DNA of 64,000 bases from Protopterus annectens (taxonomy: Eukaryota > Chordata > Ceratodontiformes > Protopteridae). Shown piece by piece: positions 1 to 11,193 of this stretch. The position numbers and the translations under genes were made by a program. Numbering within the stretch: position 1 is the first letter of the stretch; each line of letters opens with the position of its first letter. The stretch spans positions 38,513,379 to 38,577,378 of the forward strand of contig NC_056737.1 of assembly GCF_019279795.1 (NCBI RefSeq). Direction: 5' to 3'. The notes beneath the pieces are model-generated. The model had not been told where the DNA came from. It was given only the letters and a program-made list of their open reading frames with translations, and made no database searches.

Positions 1-860
1 GTTTTGGGCCTTAGAAGACTTCAGATATGAGTAGGAGTTGGTGAGATGTATTACTCACCATCACCCCTCTCCCTTCCATGAGAACACATTCTTCGGTTGA
101 TCACTCTGCTCATAGTGTTACAGGTAGCTTTCAAGTTCATGCCTTGGGTTTGTGGAAAAGAAAGATCCAAAATAGCTTAGGCGAATGTCTGTTTTATTTT
201 TGGTACATCCTGGCATCACCATGCATGGAAGGGGGCGACTTCTGAGCTCTTGAAGTTGGGCTAGAGATTGATAACTTGGTAGCAAGTACTCCCAGTGCAA
301 GAGGTAGCGGTTTGTAGCATTTGGAGAAAAGAAAGAGCTGTATGTATCTCAACAGAACATCTGTAATTGGATAGCATAATGTGTTTATTTCTGCCCTAAA
401 CTGTGTGGAAAACATCTGCAGGACTAAATCATGCGTCAGTATGTCAGAGCCATAGCAAACACCACAACTTTCTTAAAACAGGTCAGTGCACAAAATATCC
501 CGAAAGCATCTACTTTGTCTTCTAAGCACACTTTCTCAGAGCATTGCTGCCTTATGTCAATGGCTAGGACAAGGTTTATCTCTGGTGATGTCTTCCCGTA
601 TCACTGCTGGATATACCAACGTTCAGCCAGTGTACCAAAGTCTTTGTTTCTTAGGGAGCCTCGTATGTCAGCCATATGCTTCCCGTGTCAGTGTAGGATA
701 TAAAGTTGATGTACATGTACTCCCAAGGCAGAACTTTGTTGCTGCCATTCTGAACAACGTTGTTGTATCTTGGTCTGAATAACTTTCTTTTTGCTGGTGT
801 TACCAAGCCTACAAATAAGTACCCCATTAAGGTTCTTTTTTCTTTTCTTTATATTGTTTA
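1..860. other. No gene recognised
   Basis: Only short uninformative open frames occur on either strand and none resembles a family I know. The stretch lies upstream of the GCN2 exon and may be intron. It directly precedes the decayed DIRS element E and may hold its lost 5' end, but I see no terminal inverted repeat or leader resembling those of the better preserved DIRS copies. Confidence 0.4.
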
Positions 861-3841
861 ATGGTTTACATGTTATCCAGGAAGGGGAAATGTGACTCTG
901 GTAGAATGATTTCCCATAAGGACCACCATGATAGAGGTCTGTTTTTGCTTAGGTGTGTCCCACACAGTGTTCTATCTGTTAGGCTTTTGTTCCCAAGACC
1001 TTGCATAGTTGCCTTTCTTCACTTTCCAGTTACTTTGAAAACCAACATTTCAAGCTTTTGGCCTAAGGTACCATGACAGAATCAGCTTATCCCGAGTTAC
1101 AGCAGCCGCTAAAGAAGGTCAAGAATTCTAGGCCTGAGTCCTCTGCTGCTGTCCAGTCTCCACTGGACATCTCTCTTGAGGTGAGTGAGAACTCAGAGGA
1201 CAGCCCAGCGTTATCTTTGATTTCATCTGCCTCAACCTTCTGAGTGGGTGGCATGGAAGCTTCTTCTTCTCACGTCTTCGGAGGCTTTGCAGACATCCAC
1301 TGTGGGTATTGAGGGGTAACCATGGCTGATTATATTTGAGGGGCCTAGGGAGATTCCTCAGATCTTTGTATGGGAAGAGGTACCAGGCACTTTAATTGAA
1401 TCCAGGCAAGAGTCTGAACCTCCATGTTTTGTCAGAGCAGATGTTCTTATGAAGAAAAGGCAAAAGACTAGGCATGTGGTGTCTGCTCATAGGTATCCAC
1501 AGAGGGAATGTCAGGTCTTCACTCAAGGCTTGTTCAATGCCTTGATGGCATTGAAGCTTCCTTGGGGGGGGGGGGGTTCAGTTCATGCTCCTCCTTGGTT
1601 TTCTACCCCTAAGAGGGCTAAGGACCCAGACTCTTTGGACAGGGATTCTGAGGCTGATTCCTTGGCCTATTTCTTCAATTGCCTTCTCTTTTAAATTGTG
1701 GATCTAAAGAGGAGAAATCTGTCATTTTTTTTTTTCCTTTGGAGTAGCTTTCCTTTGGTGATTTGGTCCTGCACATGACAGAGCATTTCAAATGGGGTTG
1801 CTCCCAAGTTTTAGATGTATAGAAGAGATATTTTGAGTTGTCACAAATGGGGTTTCCTAAACCTTCGTTTATCCCCTCCAGTGTTGGCTGCTTTGTTAAA
1901 TACCTTTTCTGCTGCTTCCCTGACACCAGATTCTCAGCCTCCAGCTCCTAAGAAATGTGATAGGTTCTGTAAGGTGCAGGATGCCTGTAAGTTCCTGTAT
2001 AAATGCCCTTCCTCTGATCCTGCTGTGATTTTGGTTTTTACTGATTAGCCTTTCAGGCTGTTGCCTTCTTCCAAGCTCCTTTTCTCAGATAAAGACAGTA
2101 GAGCCGTGGAAAGAGGTGACAAAAAGGTGTACACTTCTGCTACCTTAGCCTTTAGGGCCGTCATTTACCAGAGCCATATGACTAAGTGCATTTTGTCTCT
2201 TCTTTCCCAAGTGGCAAAAATGTTTCTGACATGCCTGATTCTGAGGGTTAAGCCTCATCTCACTCTCTCTGCTCAGTTCCATTTCTCAGGTTGCCTTCAC
2301 AGTATTAAATGCAGGTGATGGATCTTCGAGGGCTGCTGCTTCTGATTCTATGATTAGGTGCTATTCCTAGCTTTGCCTTCAAGCCTTACCAAATGATAAA
2401 ACTTCTGGGTACTCCTTTGGATAACCAGGATTTGTTTGTGACTGCTGTGGGTCTTCTGTTCAAGACTTTACAGGATCAGGGTAAGGTCATTAAATACTTG
2501 AAACAGATCTTTATCTCACCTATTCCCCGAGTTTCAGAGGAACTGTTCTAGTAAGACTGATGCTTTGGTGCATAGGCTACTTGGACAGTCTTCCAGAGGG
2601 AAGAAGGCTTCTTGGACGATTTTTTTTTTGATAAGCCTGGTCAGACCCCAGTAGTAGTCGTTTCCTGACAAGTGTGCACCCATCCAACTGCCAACCCTCC
2701 CTTCCCCTCAGCCAGGTTCCCTTGTCCCCCAGGCTTTCTTTTTCTCTCTGTTAGGCAGCTGATCACCACAGGTAGGTGGGTTTTGTCCATCATCAGGCAG
2801 GGTAGTTTATGACCTGGAAGGCCCTTTCCTTCTCCTCCCAGAATTCCTCACTCATCCCCTTTCAGAACAGCTTCCTCATTTTACATGGTATTGCAAGGTT
2901 TACTGGACCAAGGTACCATTCAACTGGTTCCACAGTCTGGGTGGGGTTCCAGGTTTTCTTCTGGGATGTTTTGGTCCCAAGGAAAGGGGGATATTAGAGA
3001 TCTGTCCTAGATCTTTTCTTTCTAAACACTTTTCTCATAGTGCCTTCATTCCAAATGCTCTCTTTAGACACTTTTGCTTGTTGCTCCCCCAAGCCTATCT
3101 AGTTTCTTTGGATCTGAAAGACGCTTACTTGCACATTCCTATACATCTTCTATTTAGGAAATATTTGCATTTCTGCGTTTCTCTCATTTTCAGTTGTCTG
3201 CTTTGCCCTTTGGGCTTTCAACAGCCCTAAGGGTATTCACAAAATGTCTAGCCCCTGTAGTCGCCTTTTGCAGGTTTCAGGTTATTCAGATATTTCCTTA
3301 TCTGGATGACCTATTGCTTCAGGCTGCATCTCATTCCAAGTTGGTGCAGGATCTTCATTTTACCCAGCGTCTGTTGTACAGCCTGGGATTCACTGTCAAC
3401 CTTCAGAAGTCAATGTTGACTCCATCTCAGGATCAAGTTCCAGACTTTTCATGTGCTGGCATCTTTTTCTGCCTCCATGGTTTTGGCCATCACAAAGTGT
3501 TCTCTCTTTTCTGATTCCTCTGTCCTGTCTTCTGGCCAGGGTATTTTTCACATCTGTGGAGTTCATGACCCCCACTATCCCCACGCTACCCTGGGCCAGG
3601 CTCCATATGAAGAAGTTTCAGTTCAGTGGTACATAAAATCTGTGTGGCTTCAGTGTTTCCACCCACTGGACCATCTCATTTCTCTACTCCTATGTCTCAA
3701 ACTGGAAGTTTACTGGTGAATTCGGTAGCTTTCTCTCAATCCGGGTATTCCTTTTCACATACGTCAGCCATCTCAGGAACTCTTCACAGATGCCACCCCC
3801 ATCCATGGATGGCCATCCCAACCCCAACCTCCATTAGGTAA
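861..3841 (+). mobile_element. Decayed, 3'-truncated DIRS retrotransposon (element E)
   Basis: Pieces of DIRS proteins occur in order on the plus strand but in many frames. A gag N-terminal Cys/His remnant lies near 880-1010 (CFCLGVSH resembles the CLG-x2-H core of element C). Gag central segments lie at about 1815-2170; DSQPPAPKKCDRF and KKVYTSATLAFRA closely match element C. A reverse transcriptase segment follows at 3100-3430, then a piece of the RNase H start near 3760-3840 (PSQELFTDATPIHGW). No tyrosine recombinase, internal complementary region or terminal repeats remain. The coding ends abruptly at about 3841, where a LINE begins. It is closest to element C and much older, since nearly every domain is frameshifted. 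Confidence 0.75.
3095..3515 (+). pseudogene. DIRS E reverse transcriptase core fragment
   Basis: The frame at 3194-3514 reads the palm region of a DIRS-type reverse transcriptase: ALPFGLSTALRVFTKCLAP, then the catalytic YLDD encoded at 3299-3310, then GFTVNLQKSMLTPSQDQV. Just upstream, in another frame, VSLDLKDAYLHIPIH is the first aspartate-bearing motif (about 3108-3152). The same blocks in the same order are found in DIRS elements A to D here. RNA-dependent DNA polymerase activity is known for the family. This copy is split by frameshifts and lacks most of the fingers and thumb, so it is a fossil. Confidence 0.8.
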
Positions 3842-5985
3842 ACCACCGTAAAAAATTTCTCCAAAGCCAACTTCATGCTTCTTAAGTCAGAAGTGGTAAA
3901 CTTCACGACACCCATGCTGACGGACGATATAGGTACGACTGCTGAATCTTATGCAAATGCACTTTATAAGCACTTACATGAGTGTATGGATCGTGCAATC
4001 CCTAACGGAACCAAGATGCTATCCTCTAAAAAAAGGAAGCCAGTCTGGTGGTCCCCTGCCATAAACAAACTCTACAGCAGAAGAAAGAAGCTGTTGCAAA
4101 AAAGAGTAAAATCCCATGATTGGAGGAACTCCGTGGTCAGACTCAGTAAGAAGATGAGATCCCTCATAAAGTCCTCCAAAGATAGTTACGAAAACAAAAT
4201 CGCCACTGATTCTAAAGGCAACCAAAAAGCATTCTATAGCTATGTCAAGAATCTCAATGGCAACACTCAGATCTGTTCTGAGTTACAGCACATTGGCACT
4301 AAATGTGCAGAACCAACTGATATTGCCAACATCCTGGCAGATAGGTTCAGTGCTAACTTTACCTCTTTCTCACCCCCTAAAGGGCCCATCTCTATAACCG
4401 AAGAATGCAAAGTTCCTGTAGTCACAGCTGCACAGGTAAAAAAAACACTCTCCAAAGCCAAGAACACAGCATCCATGGGACCTGACAACATCCCAGGCTG
4501 CATTCTACATGAACTACAGAACAAACTGGCACCCCACCTAAGTACCATGTTCAATCATAGCTTCTTATCAGGCTTTTTGCCCACTGAATGGCGCACAGCA
4601 ACGGTTATCCCACTCCACAAAGGGGGAGCCACCACGGACCCTGGGAACTACCGCCCTATTGGCATGACGAGCCTTGTCTGCAAGGCTATGGAACGTATCA
4701 TCATGGAACTTATAAACAGTGACATTGGTAATCTCCAAACCCTGGACCCTACCCGGTTCGGGTTCGTAAAAGGCAGATCATGTCTCCTAAACCTGATAGA
4801 CTTCTTTGAAGTGGTCACCAAAGCCGTAAATGAGGGTAAGGTGGTTCACACAACTTATCTAGATCTCGCCAAGGCTTTCGACACCATCCTCCACTCTGGA
4901 ATTATAGATAAACTCACTTAACTAGGTATAAATCCCTATGTCACAAGATGGGTTGCCAGCTGGCTCACTGACAGAACCCACACTGTGAAAGTAGCAGACT
5001 CTGAATCCAACTTCAGACCAGTGACAAGTGGAGTACCACAGGGTTCAGTCGTATGTCCTCTCCTGTTTGGTATCTACTTCTGTGAAGTAAAGGCTAACAC
5101 AGAAGGTCTTTTGACTAACGAAGTTTGCAGATGACTGCAAACTAGGAGCCATAATAAAACCTCCTAAAGATGTGGACATCCTACAAAAGGGCCTCACTGA
5201 GACAGATGCCTGGTGTCAAAGCCATGGCCTCAAGCTCAATGTCAAAAAGTGCATTGTCATCTCTTTTGGTAAAAATTCTGTACCCATGAACTACCACATA
5301 GGTGGTAGTCTACTTAACACCGAAAATGTGATGAAACCTTGGGACACAGGTGGACAGTAGTCTCTCCTTTGATAATCACATCACCACAGTTGCCAGGAAA
5401 TCCTTCTATGTGGCACACCTCATCACAAAAGGTTTCTCATCCAGGAAAAAAGAGGTCATTGTTCCCCTCTACTCATCACTCATTAGACCCATTATATAGA
5501 GTACAATGCCCCTTTTGGTATGTACCTCACAAGACATCTACAACAACTGGAAAGGCCGCAGAAGTACCTCACAAAGAGGATTACCGGCCTCCGACAGATG
5601 CCCTATGCAGAATGTCTCTTAAAACCTCCAGCTTTACTCTGTCGCATATCGCCTATTCAGAGGCGATCTCTGCCTAACATACAAAGCTATGTCAAGCCCA
5701 AAGCTGTTGGACATGCTCCACTTAAAGAAATCCCAGTCCCTCCAAGCTGCACACTCTGGGTACCTAAACCTTGTCACCACAATAAACAGAACATGCTGGA
5801 GGGATATATTCCTGTCCCAGAGACTTTCTATACTCTGGAACAAACTACCTATATGTATCAAACAAAGCTCCTCATTAGCACTCAAGAAAAATCTGGATGA
5901 TTGCATGGGAGATAGGAAATTCACCCCGGGGATCACTTCTGTGGCTCTGCTTGACAGGGGCACAGGAAAATTATTTTCTTGAGTG
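3842..5985 (+). pseudogene. CR1-like LINE ORF2: reverse transcriptase and C-terminal domain
   Basis: The open frame at 3875-4921 (about 348 codons) carries the RT fingers and palm: ASMGPDNIPGCILHEL, TATVIPLHKGG, NYRPIGMTSLVCKAMERII, and TYLDLAKAFDTILHSGIIDK, the first catalytic motif. A TAA at 4919-4921 interrupts the frame, which then continues with NPYVTRWVASWLTD and SGVPQGSVVCPLLFGIYF. A frameshift near 5115 follows, and the catalytic FADD is encoded at 5124-5135. The C-terminal part reads HGLKLNVKKC, MYLTRHLQQLERPQKYLTKR and the terminal block LSILWNKLPICIKQSSSLA. The endonuclease is missing because of truncation. With at least one stop and several frameshifts it cannot yield a complete protein. 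Confidence 0.9.
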
Positions 5986-6055
5986 GCAAAAGCCAGGGTA
6001 CTGTTTGGCTAGGCCTATATAGGCCCTAGGGCCAATGGCCTAGTACCTACCTATG
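3842..6055 (+). mobile_element. 5'-truncated CR1-like LINE (copy 1)
   Basis: This is a non-LTR retrotransposon 3' segment. Coding starts abruptly at 3842 inside ORF2, between the endonuclease and the RT, and runs to the C-terminal block near 5980. A short 3' untranslated tail ends with the sequence GCCTAGTACCTACCTATGAA at about 6037-6056. The same tail recurs at 43693-43712, which fixes the 3' end of the family. The 5' truncation point abuts the broken DIRS E, as expected if this LINE inserted into E with loss of E's 3' half. I see no clear target duplication. Other fragments of the same broad family lie at 32621-33398, 45050-46035, 50690-51560 and 52630-54590. Confidence 0.85.
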
Positions 6056-6354
6056 AACCTATGCATCAGAGCTTGGGTGGGGAGACACTTCAGGCATCCT
6101 GAAGTTGCAAGGCCTTTGGTCAACTTAGTCTTGGTCTACTTGTTAAACCTGAGGTGGAGAAGAGGAAAGATCTAGGGATGGCTAGACGTACATTAGTTGT
6201 TTTACCAGGCACGTGGAGGTGAAAGTGATGCTTGCTGACATAGCAGGGGTGAGTGTTTGGCTGTAAAATTCTGACTGAACAGCAGCATTGACCACACTCC
6301 AGCATCTACATTTATGGTAACTTGACCACACAGCTGTACTGTGCAACTCAGTAA

Positions 6355-6654
6355 CTATTTGAAATGTCAGGACACGCTAGAGTGAGCCCTAAAACACAGA
6401 GACTAAATGGCTAAAAAACAGACTCAAATATACTAAGTCTGAGATGACCATTTCCTGGAATATTCCATTTTCTGTGAGATATGGTGATCCTAGGAGTTGG
6501 TATGTATAACTTTGAGGGTTGTGGATTCCTGCCCCCATATCAGGGAATGCAGGGGGACTTGCCCTCCTAAAGGAGAAGAGTGATCTTTGTTTTTGCTCTT
6601 TTCCTGTTTTTTTTTTTCGACTTGTCAGCATTTTGAGTGCCAACATTTCGATAG
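6355..6654. mobile_element. MITE-like element, family M copy 1
   Basis: The right end (6642-6654) is the inverse of CTATCGAAATGTT, and the left end at 6355 reads CTATTTGAAATGTC, so weak terminal inverted repeats bound about 300 bp. The interior carries GGAGTTGGTATGTATAA followed by TGCAGGGGGACTTGCCC (about 6493-6568). This core recurs in elements at 56532-56950 and 61649-62098, whose ends also begin CTATCAAAA. There is no coding capacity. Its autonomous partner and superfamily are not identifiable from this sequence. Confidence 0.55.
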
Positions 6655-7021
6655 GGAGTTGTGTAACTCACCTATGGATGATAATGTTCAGTTTGCCTTT
6701 GTTTCAGTTATTTAGCTCACCAATGGAAGCTCAGTTATGTGGAGTTTATACATCTGAGAAAAGTGTCGTATTTTACCTGAATTTATGGTGATTCTGTAAT
6801 GGCGAGATTTCTTGCAGGAACAGAATTTGAGTATTTTAATGTATTTTCTTTTCTAGAATTTCTTTTTTATACACAAAGCAAAAGACACATTGACTTGCAA
6901 TGTACAAGTTAGGTATATAAATTAAGCTGATTGCTTTCTACAGATGTTACACCCAGCACTATTAGATGTCAACCAGAGGAATGATACTGAGAAAGTCATT
7001 ACATTCTTTCTTTCTTTAAAG

Positions 7022-7449
7022 GTGCAGAACAAATTGGATGGCTGTTTTTATGCTGTGAAGCGTATTCAGGTAAATCCTGCAAGCAGACAGTTTAGAAGAA
7101 TAAAAGGCGAAGTGACTTTGCTTTCACGATTGAACCATGAGAATATTGTGCGGTATTACAATGCTTGGATTGAAAGGCATGAGGTGCCAGTTGTTAGGGC
7201 CCCAGATGAATACAGTGCCAAAGAAAAAAATTTATGCTCAGATGGCGGCCAGCCAAAAGGGACTAGTGAGCTGGAAGTGGGAGACAACATTGAAGTCAAT
7301 GCTCCTCCTCCTGTCCTGACCAGTTCTGTGGAGTGGAGCACCTCCTGTGAGAGGTCTTCAAGTGCCAAATGTAGTGGAGCAGCTTCTGAGTCCAGTGATG
7401 ATGATGATGATGAGGAGGATGATGGAGGAGTTTTCTCTCCTTCCTTTTT
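7022..7449 (+). CDS. EIF2AK4: EIF2AK4 (GCN2) kinase-domain exon
   Basis: GCN2 is the cytosolic, ribosome-associated kinase that phosphorylates eIF2-alpha when uncharged tRNA accumulates, lowering general translation and triggering the integrated stress response. This 428-bp exon encodes part of the kinase N-lobe: YAVKRIQVNPASRQFRRIKG holds the beta-3 AxK lysine (AVK), GEVTLLSRLNHENIVRYYNA covers helix C with its glutamate and the next strands, and WIERHE follows. The rest is the start of the long acidic insert typical of eIF2-alpha kinases, ending in a run of D and E and GGVFSPSFL. A pyrimidine-rich acceptor ends in AG at 7020-7021 and a consensus donor GTAAGT starts at 7450. The exon starts in phase 0 and ends after two bases of a Leu codon. 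I find no adjacent exon in the window, so both introns are long: about 7 kb or more upstream and 56 kb or more downstream. Confidence 0.95.
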
Positions 7450-8079
7450 GTAAGTAATTGTTTTTATTTTGCTTGAGGCAGTCATTAATGAATATTGTAT
7501 GCATGCTGATCATTGTACCAAGTCACTGCGTACCTATGAAAATGTGTAACTCTGTGCACAGAACATGAACAAACTCTTCAGATATGTGACTTCTCTTGCA
7601 TCATGAAGAGAATAAAAGTAGTAAGGAAAAAACTTTGCATGAGTGCTATGATGAGTGTGTTCATTTAGTCTTTTCAAAATGTATGATGCAATTACAAATT
7701 CCTGTAGTCTGATGCAGAAGGCTGATGAGTTATATTTGATCGCTTATTTGAGTGGGAATAAAGTTCTGTTCTTCACTGAAGCTTGGCAGTGTTAAAACAT
7801 AAACATCTAGTGGTATAAATGTGTTTGTCTGTGTAAACATACCACTAGAGGGGGCTGGTGTTATTTTTGGAAAGGAATCTTTTTTTGCCAAATCATTGTA
7901 TGTTAATACAGAAATGGACATTCTCAGTACTGTAATTGATGATCTGCTAAACTCTAAGAGATTACAATTCATTGCATTTTACTAAAGCCCAAGAAGTAAT
8001 ATTGCTATGCTGTCTCAGTTTCTGGAAGCCCAAACTGAAAATTTGGAAAACCAAAATTTTAAGTGATATTAATTTACCT
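7450..8079 (+). other. GCN2 intron, no feature recognised
   Basis: The sequence after the donor site is AT-rich and has no open frame of note and no repeat I can identify. It precedes the first recognisable piece of the long split LINE. Confidence 0.5.
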
Positions 8080-8500
8080 ATTCATTATCTGGATGCTCCT
8101 TAGTTACATATACATCATGAGAGGTGTATTCCTTGATCTGTTGGATCAAAACATTTTTTCTCAGTTAATTGCATTTTCAACAAGAAATAATAATATTTTG
8201 AATTTGTTACTAACAAATATTCCTGATAGGGTGTCTAATTTTAAACCAGTCACCTTATTGGGCAGTTCTGATCTTGTCACTTCTTTGTTCTATGTGTAAT
8301 GCCATCTTGTAAAATAGAAATAACTAGAAATAACTTGATCTGTCCTTTCTACAATAAAACCTTTAGACATCAGTACCAGCCTAAATGGAAAATGTTGGGA
8401 AGAAATATGTGCATGCAATTCAATACATTTGCGAGAAATTTGAATCTACTTCCATTAGACTATTGGGCAGTTGTAAGACATCTAAGTAGGGGTTTGTAGT
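8080..8500 (+). pseudogene. LINE endonuclease C-terminal fragment
   Basis: The frame at 8063-8299 reads FSQLIAFSTRNNNILNLLLT, then NIPDRVSNFKPVTLLGSSDL. This is the end of an apurinic/apyrimidinic-type LINE endonuclease (pattern: TR-x2-NILDL-x-LTN ... LGSSDH). The catalytic histidine after SSD is replaced here. The open frame continues at 8299-8499 with the linker region. The N-terminal endonuclease residues are not recognisable upstream. Confidence 0.7.
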
Positions 8501-8999
8501 AATGTTGTTTTCCCGATGTGGTGGAATTCTGAGCTAGATAAACTATTGAAAGGTAAAAATAAGGAGGTATAAATGTAAAGTATATAAAAGGTATAGAAAT
8601 CAAGAGTTATAAATCTTTCAGTAAAGTATATAGAATGTGGTGCTTGCTGTTAAGTCTGACAAGGCACATTGTGAAGTCAGTTTAGTTAAAGAAGATGCTA
8701 CATGTGAGTAGTTGTACAACTATGGAAACATTGTTAATAGCAGGTGCACCTGAGTGATGTAACTAAAATATGAAGAATAACTCCCGAGAAGTCGCCACCT
8801 TATTTAATTCTTATTTCACAGAATTTGTTTTTTCTACCTTTTAATGGTGCTTTTGATATTATAATATCAGTTCTGTGTGTCCATTAATAACTAAAGGCAT
8901 TGATAGCATCATAGGTCAATACTAAGCAATTGATCCAGGGGACCATTAGTAGCCTAACCACAATACCCCATATCTTAGGTACCCATTGACACAACTGAT

Positions 9000-9570
9000 T
9001 TATACACAATTCCAACCTCTTTAATTGAGGGCTTGAGAGGTATGACCAGGAGTGTATTTATGACTACCCACTTATTCATCCAGGTTATACTTAGAGGATC
9101 AGGGAGCCACTTTGCTTTGCATCCAAAGGAAACCCATTCCATGAAAGAGGGATTCTATGAGATATATTTCTCTCTGTAGCAGGACCTCTATTTATGTTTC
9201 AGTGGAAGTTAAGATCTCTAGAGCACGTGTTGAGAGTGTTACTACCCTGCAGATATGCAGGAAGTCACATAAGATTGGATCCTTCAGGACTGTGAGAACT
9301 AGACAAAGTTCACTTGTCTAGAGTCAGTAAGAAACTGAAAAGAGAGTAAGCACTTAAAGGTGGTCTGGGTAGTTCAAGGATACAATGCCTTTGATTATAT
9401 TAGTGAGGAAACTCTAAGGTCTCTCAGGCTGGGCATATGCTTAGATAGCTACATTACACTCTACTATGGGCCTGATGAGGGAGGAATAGAGAGTGATGAT
9501 AACTTCCTTAGATCTGGAAGAAATACCCCTGAGGATTAGTCATCACAAAATATGGTAAATGCAAGTAGCA

Positions 9571-9616
<46 letters not shown>

Positions 9617-9640
9617 ATATGATATCCCTGGTACATATGT
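9000..9640. other. Unassigned segment inside the LINE, ending in a (TG)n run
   Basis: No LINE protein similarity is visible between the linker piece (about 8850) and the RT start (about 9680). The segment could be an unrecognised insertion or a badly decayed part of the LINE. A TG microsatellite at 9574-9614 sits near its right edge. Confidence 0.35.
9574..9614. repeat. (TG)n microsatellite
   Basis: An uninterrupted TG dinucleotide run of about 41 bp. Confidence 0.95.
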
Positions 9641-9659
9641 TTATACTTAGGAGCAAATA

Positions 9660-10612
9660 TCAATACATTTCTAACATTCTTGCTTAATTATATTCTGCAG
9701 TGGGGATTGTCCCCGATTTGTGAAGGTAAGCACATATTGTGCCAGTTCATAAAGATGGTAGTTGCGGGTCTAGTTTGCTATATAGGCCTGCCAGTTTGAC
9801 ATCCTTGTTTGGGAAATATTGTGATAGATGTCTACAAAAACAACTGAAAATAGAACTGGAATAGGGCCTAGTATTGACATCAACCAAAATGGTTTCAAAA
9901 AAAAAAAAAAGTCTACCTTTACCAATTTAGTACACTTTTAACATAAATGAGAGAACTTGTGTGACTGTTGTATTTTTGGATGTAGGCAAAGTGTTTAGTA
10001 GTGCACCCCAGTATACAGTAATTCATAGCTTAATTAATCGTAGTGTCAGGTCTTATATTTTCAAATAGGTGCGTGTTTGATTAAAAACTAAAAAAACAGA
10101 CTTAAAGTTCTTGGTCACTTTTCAAATTGGTCCATCATATATTGTGGTGTCCCAAGGGCTTGGTCTTAGGACTTCATTTTTATATAGTTATTTTTCTTTT
10201 GCCGTTAAGTTATTGTTGGTTATTGAAGTATGCAAATGATATTAAAATTGGACATTTTATGAAATAATGTTTATGCATTTTATAAGTTATCTCTACATTT
10301 AATGATTATTTGAAAAGGAATAGATTAAACTCTGATAAAAGTGGTATGTTTTTGATCTTGCTACAGTTGATGAGGTTATCACTTTTGGTAATATAATTGT
10401 CAATATTTTTGACAGATGCGCAAAGATCTGGAAATTTTAAACAGTGATATGTGTTTCAAAGAATGTAAAGGATGTCAAATCTAAAGCTTTGAAGATGGTA
10501 GATGTTAAATTTAGGTGCCTAGCCTCTAGTTCTCCTGAATTGCTAATAAAGATATATGTTACATATGTTCGACTGTAATTGAGCACAACTATTTTCATTT
10601 TCTAAAAGAGGT
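9660..10612 (+). pseudogene. LINE reverse transcriptase, first part
   Basis: Several frames together show non-LTR RT motifs in order: SGIVPDL and PVHKDG (near 9700-9760), YRPASLTSLFGKYCDR (about 9780-9825), VVFLDVGKVFSSAP corresponding to the first catalytic block (about 9967-10010), GVPQGLVLGLHF (about 10147-10182), and YANDIKIGHF, a decayed form of the second catalytic box (about 10230). A later block, SSSPELLIKIYVTYVR, lies at about 10525-10572. The piece stops at 10612, where DIRS A begins. Frameshifts and replaced catalytic residues make it inactive. Confidence 0.75.
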
Positions 10613-10785
10613 GATGTTATGTGATCCTATCTCGCCTACATTCTGTACTGATGGGCTCGGAGCCAATCCCTCGGCTCCGACTCGGCACGCTTATGCTATA
10701 GAGCAAGGCCTCTTATTGGCTGAGCTATCTTTATCCCAGGATGCACCACCACTAATCCCCCAGATCTCGTTTGCCGCTTACAAAG
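10613..10785 (+). repeat. DIRS A left terminal inverted repeat
   Basis: From about 10627 to 10785 this matches the inverse of 22941-23100 with few differences. The outermost bases GATGTTATGTGATCC are not shared with the right end; they are instead complementary to the internal region at 22745-22759. It contains the palindromic stretch CTCGGAGCC ... GGCTCCGACTCGG, which is echoed many times in gag. It probably includes promoter sequence, by analogy with the family. Confidence 0.9.
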
Positions 10786-10954
10786 CTTAGACGTGGTCTC
10801 AACTTGGCTGGGCTAAGTACTATTTATTTAGGCTTTTTTCTGTCAGAAATGTGCTTGCTTTAAACCCAAAAGCTGTTTTAACAGCTGTTGTTGTCATGCG
10901 AGTGTGTATTGATTAGTTTTGTTGAGAAATTCGTGTTTTTTCTCGTCAGGGAAG

Positions 10955-11085
10955 GTTTCCCGTTTTAGTTAGAGGGGGCCTTCCCCTGTTGCTTTCCTAT
11001 CACTGTTTCTTTCGTGGGTCAAGTGCCCGTTTAAGTTAGAGGGTCTTGACTCTCTCTGTCTGTCTGTGTGATCTCGTCACTGTAT

Positions 11086-11116
<31 letters not shown>
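10955..11116 (+). repeat. DIRS A leader: two GTTAGAGG repeats and an A26 tract
   Basis: Two copies of a unit with core CCCGTTTWAGTTAGAGGG lie about 70 bp apart (about 10959-10976 and 11027-11044), each followed by a CTT-rich segment. A run of 26 A residues (11091-11116) follows 78 bp before the gag start. The same arrangement is in DIRS B (about 14930 and 14997, A run 15059-15080), and three diverged core copies are in DIRS D. Its role is unknown. Confidence 0.7.
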
Positions 11117-11193
11117 CTTTTTATATTATTGTTATTGAACTATTTAGTTCTTGTATTTCTCTTTATACAGGTACTGTTTTTTTCGAAAGTAGT

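Noticed and set aside
6056..7021. Whether DIRS E's missing recombinase lies beyond the LINE at 6056 onward
   Set aside because: No recombinase motif, internal complementary region or terminal repeat is seen there, so E is truncated and not simply interrupted.
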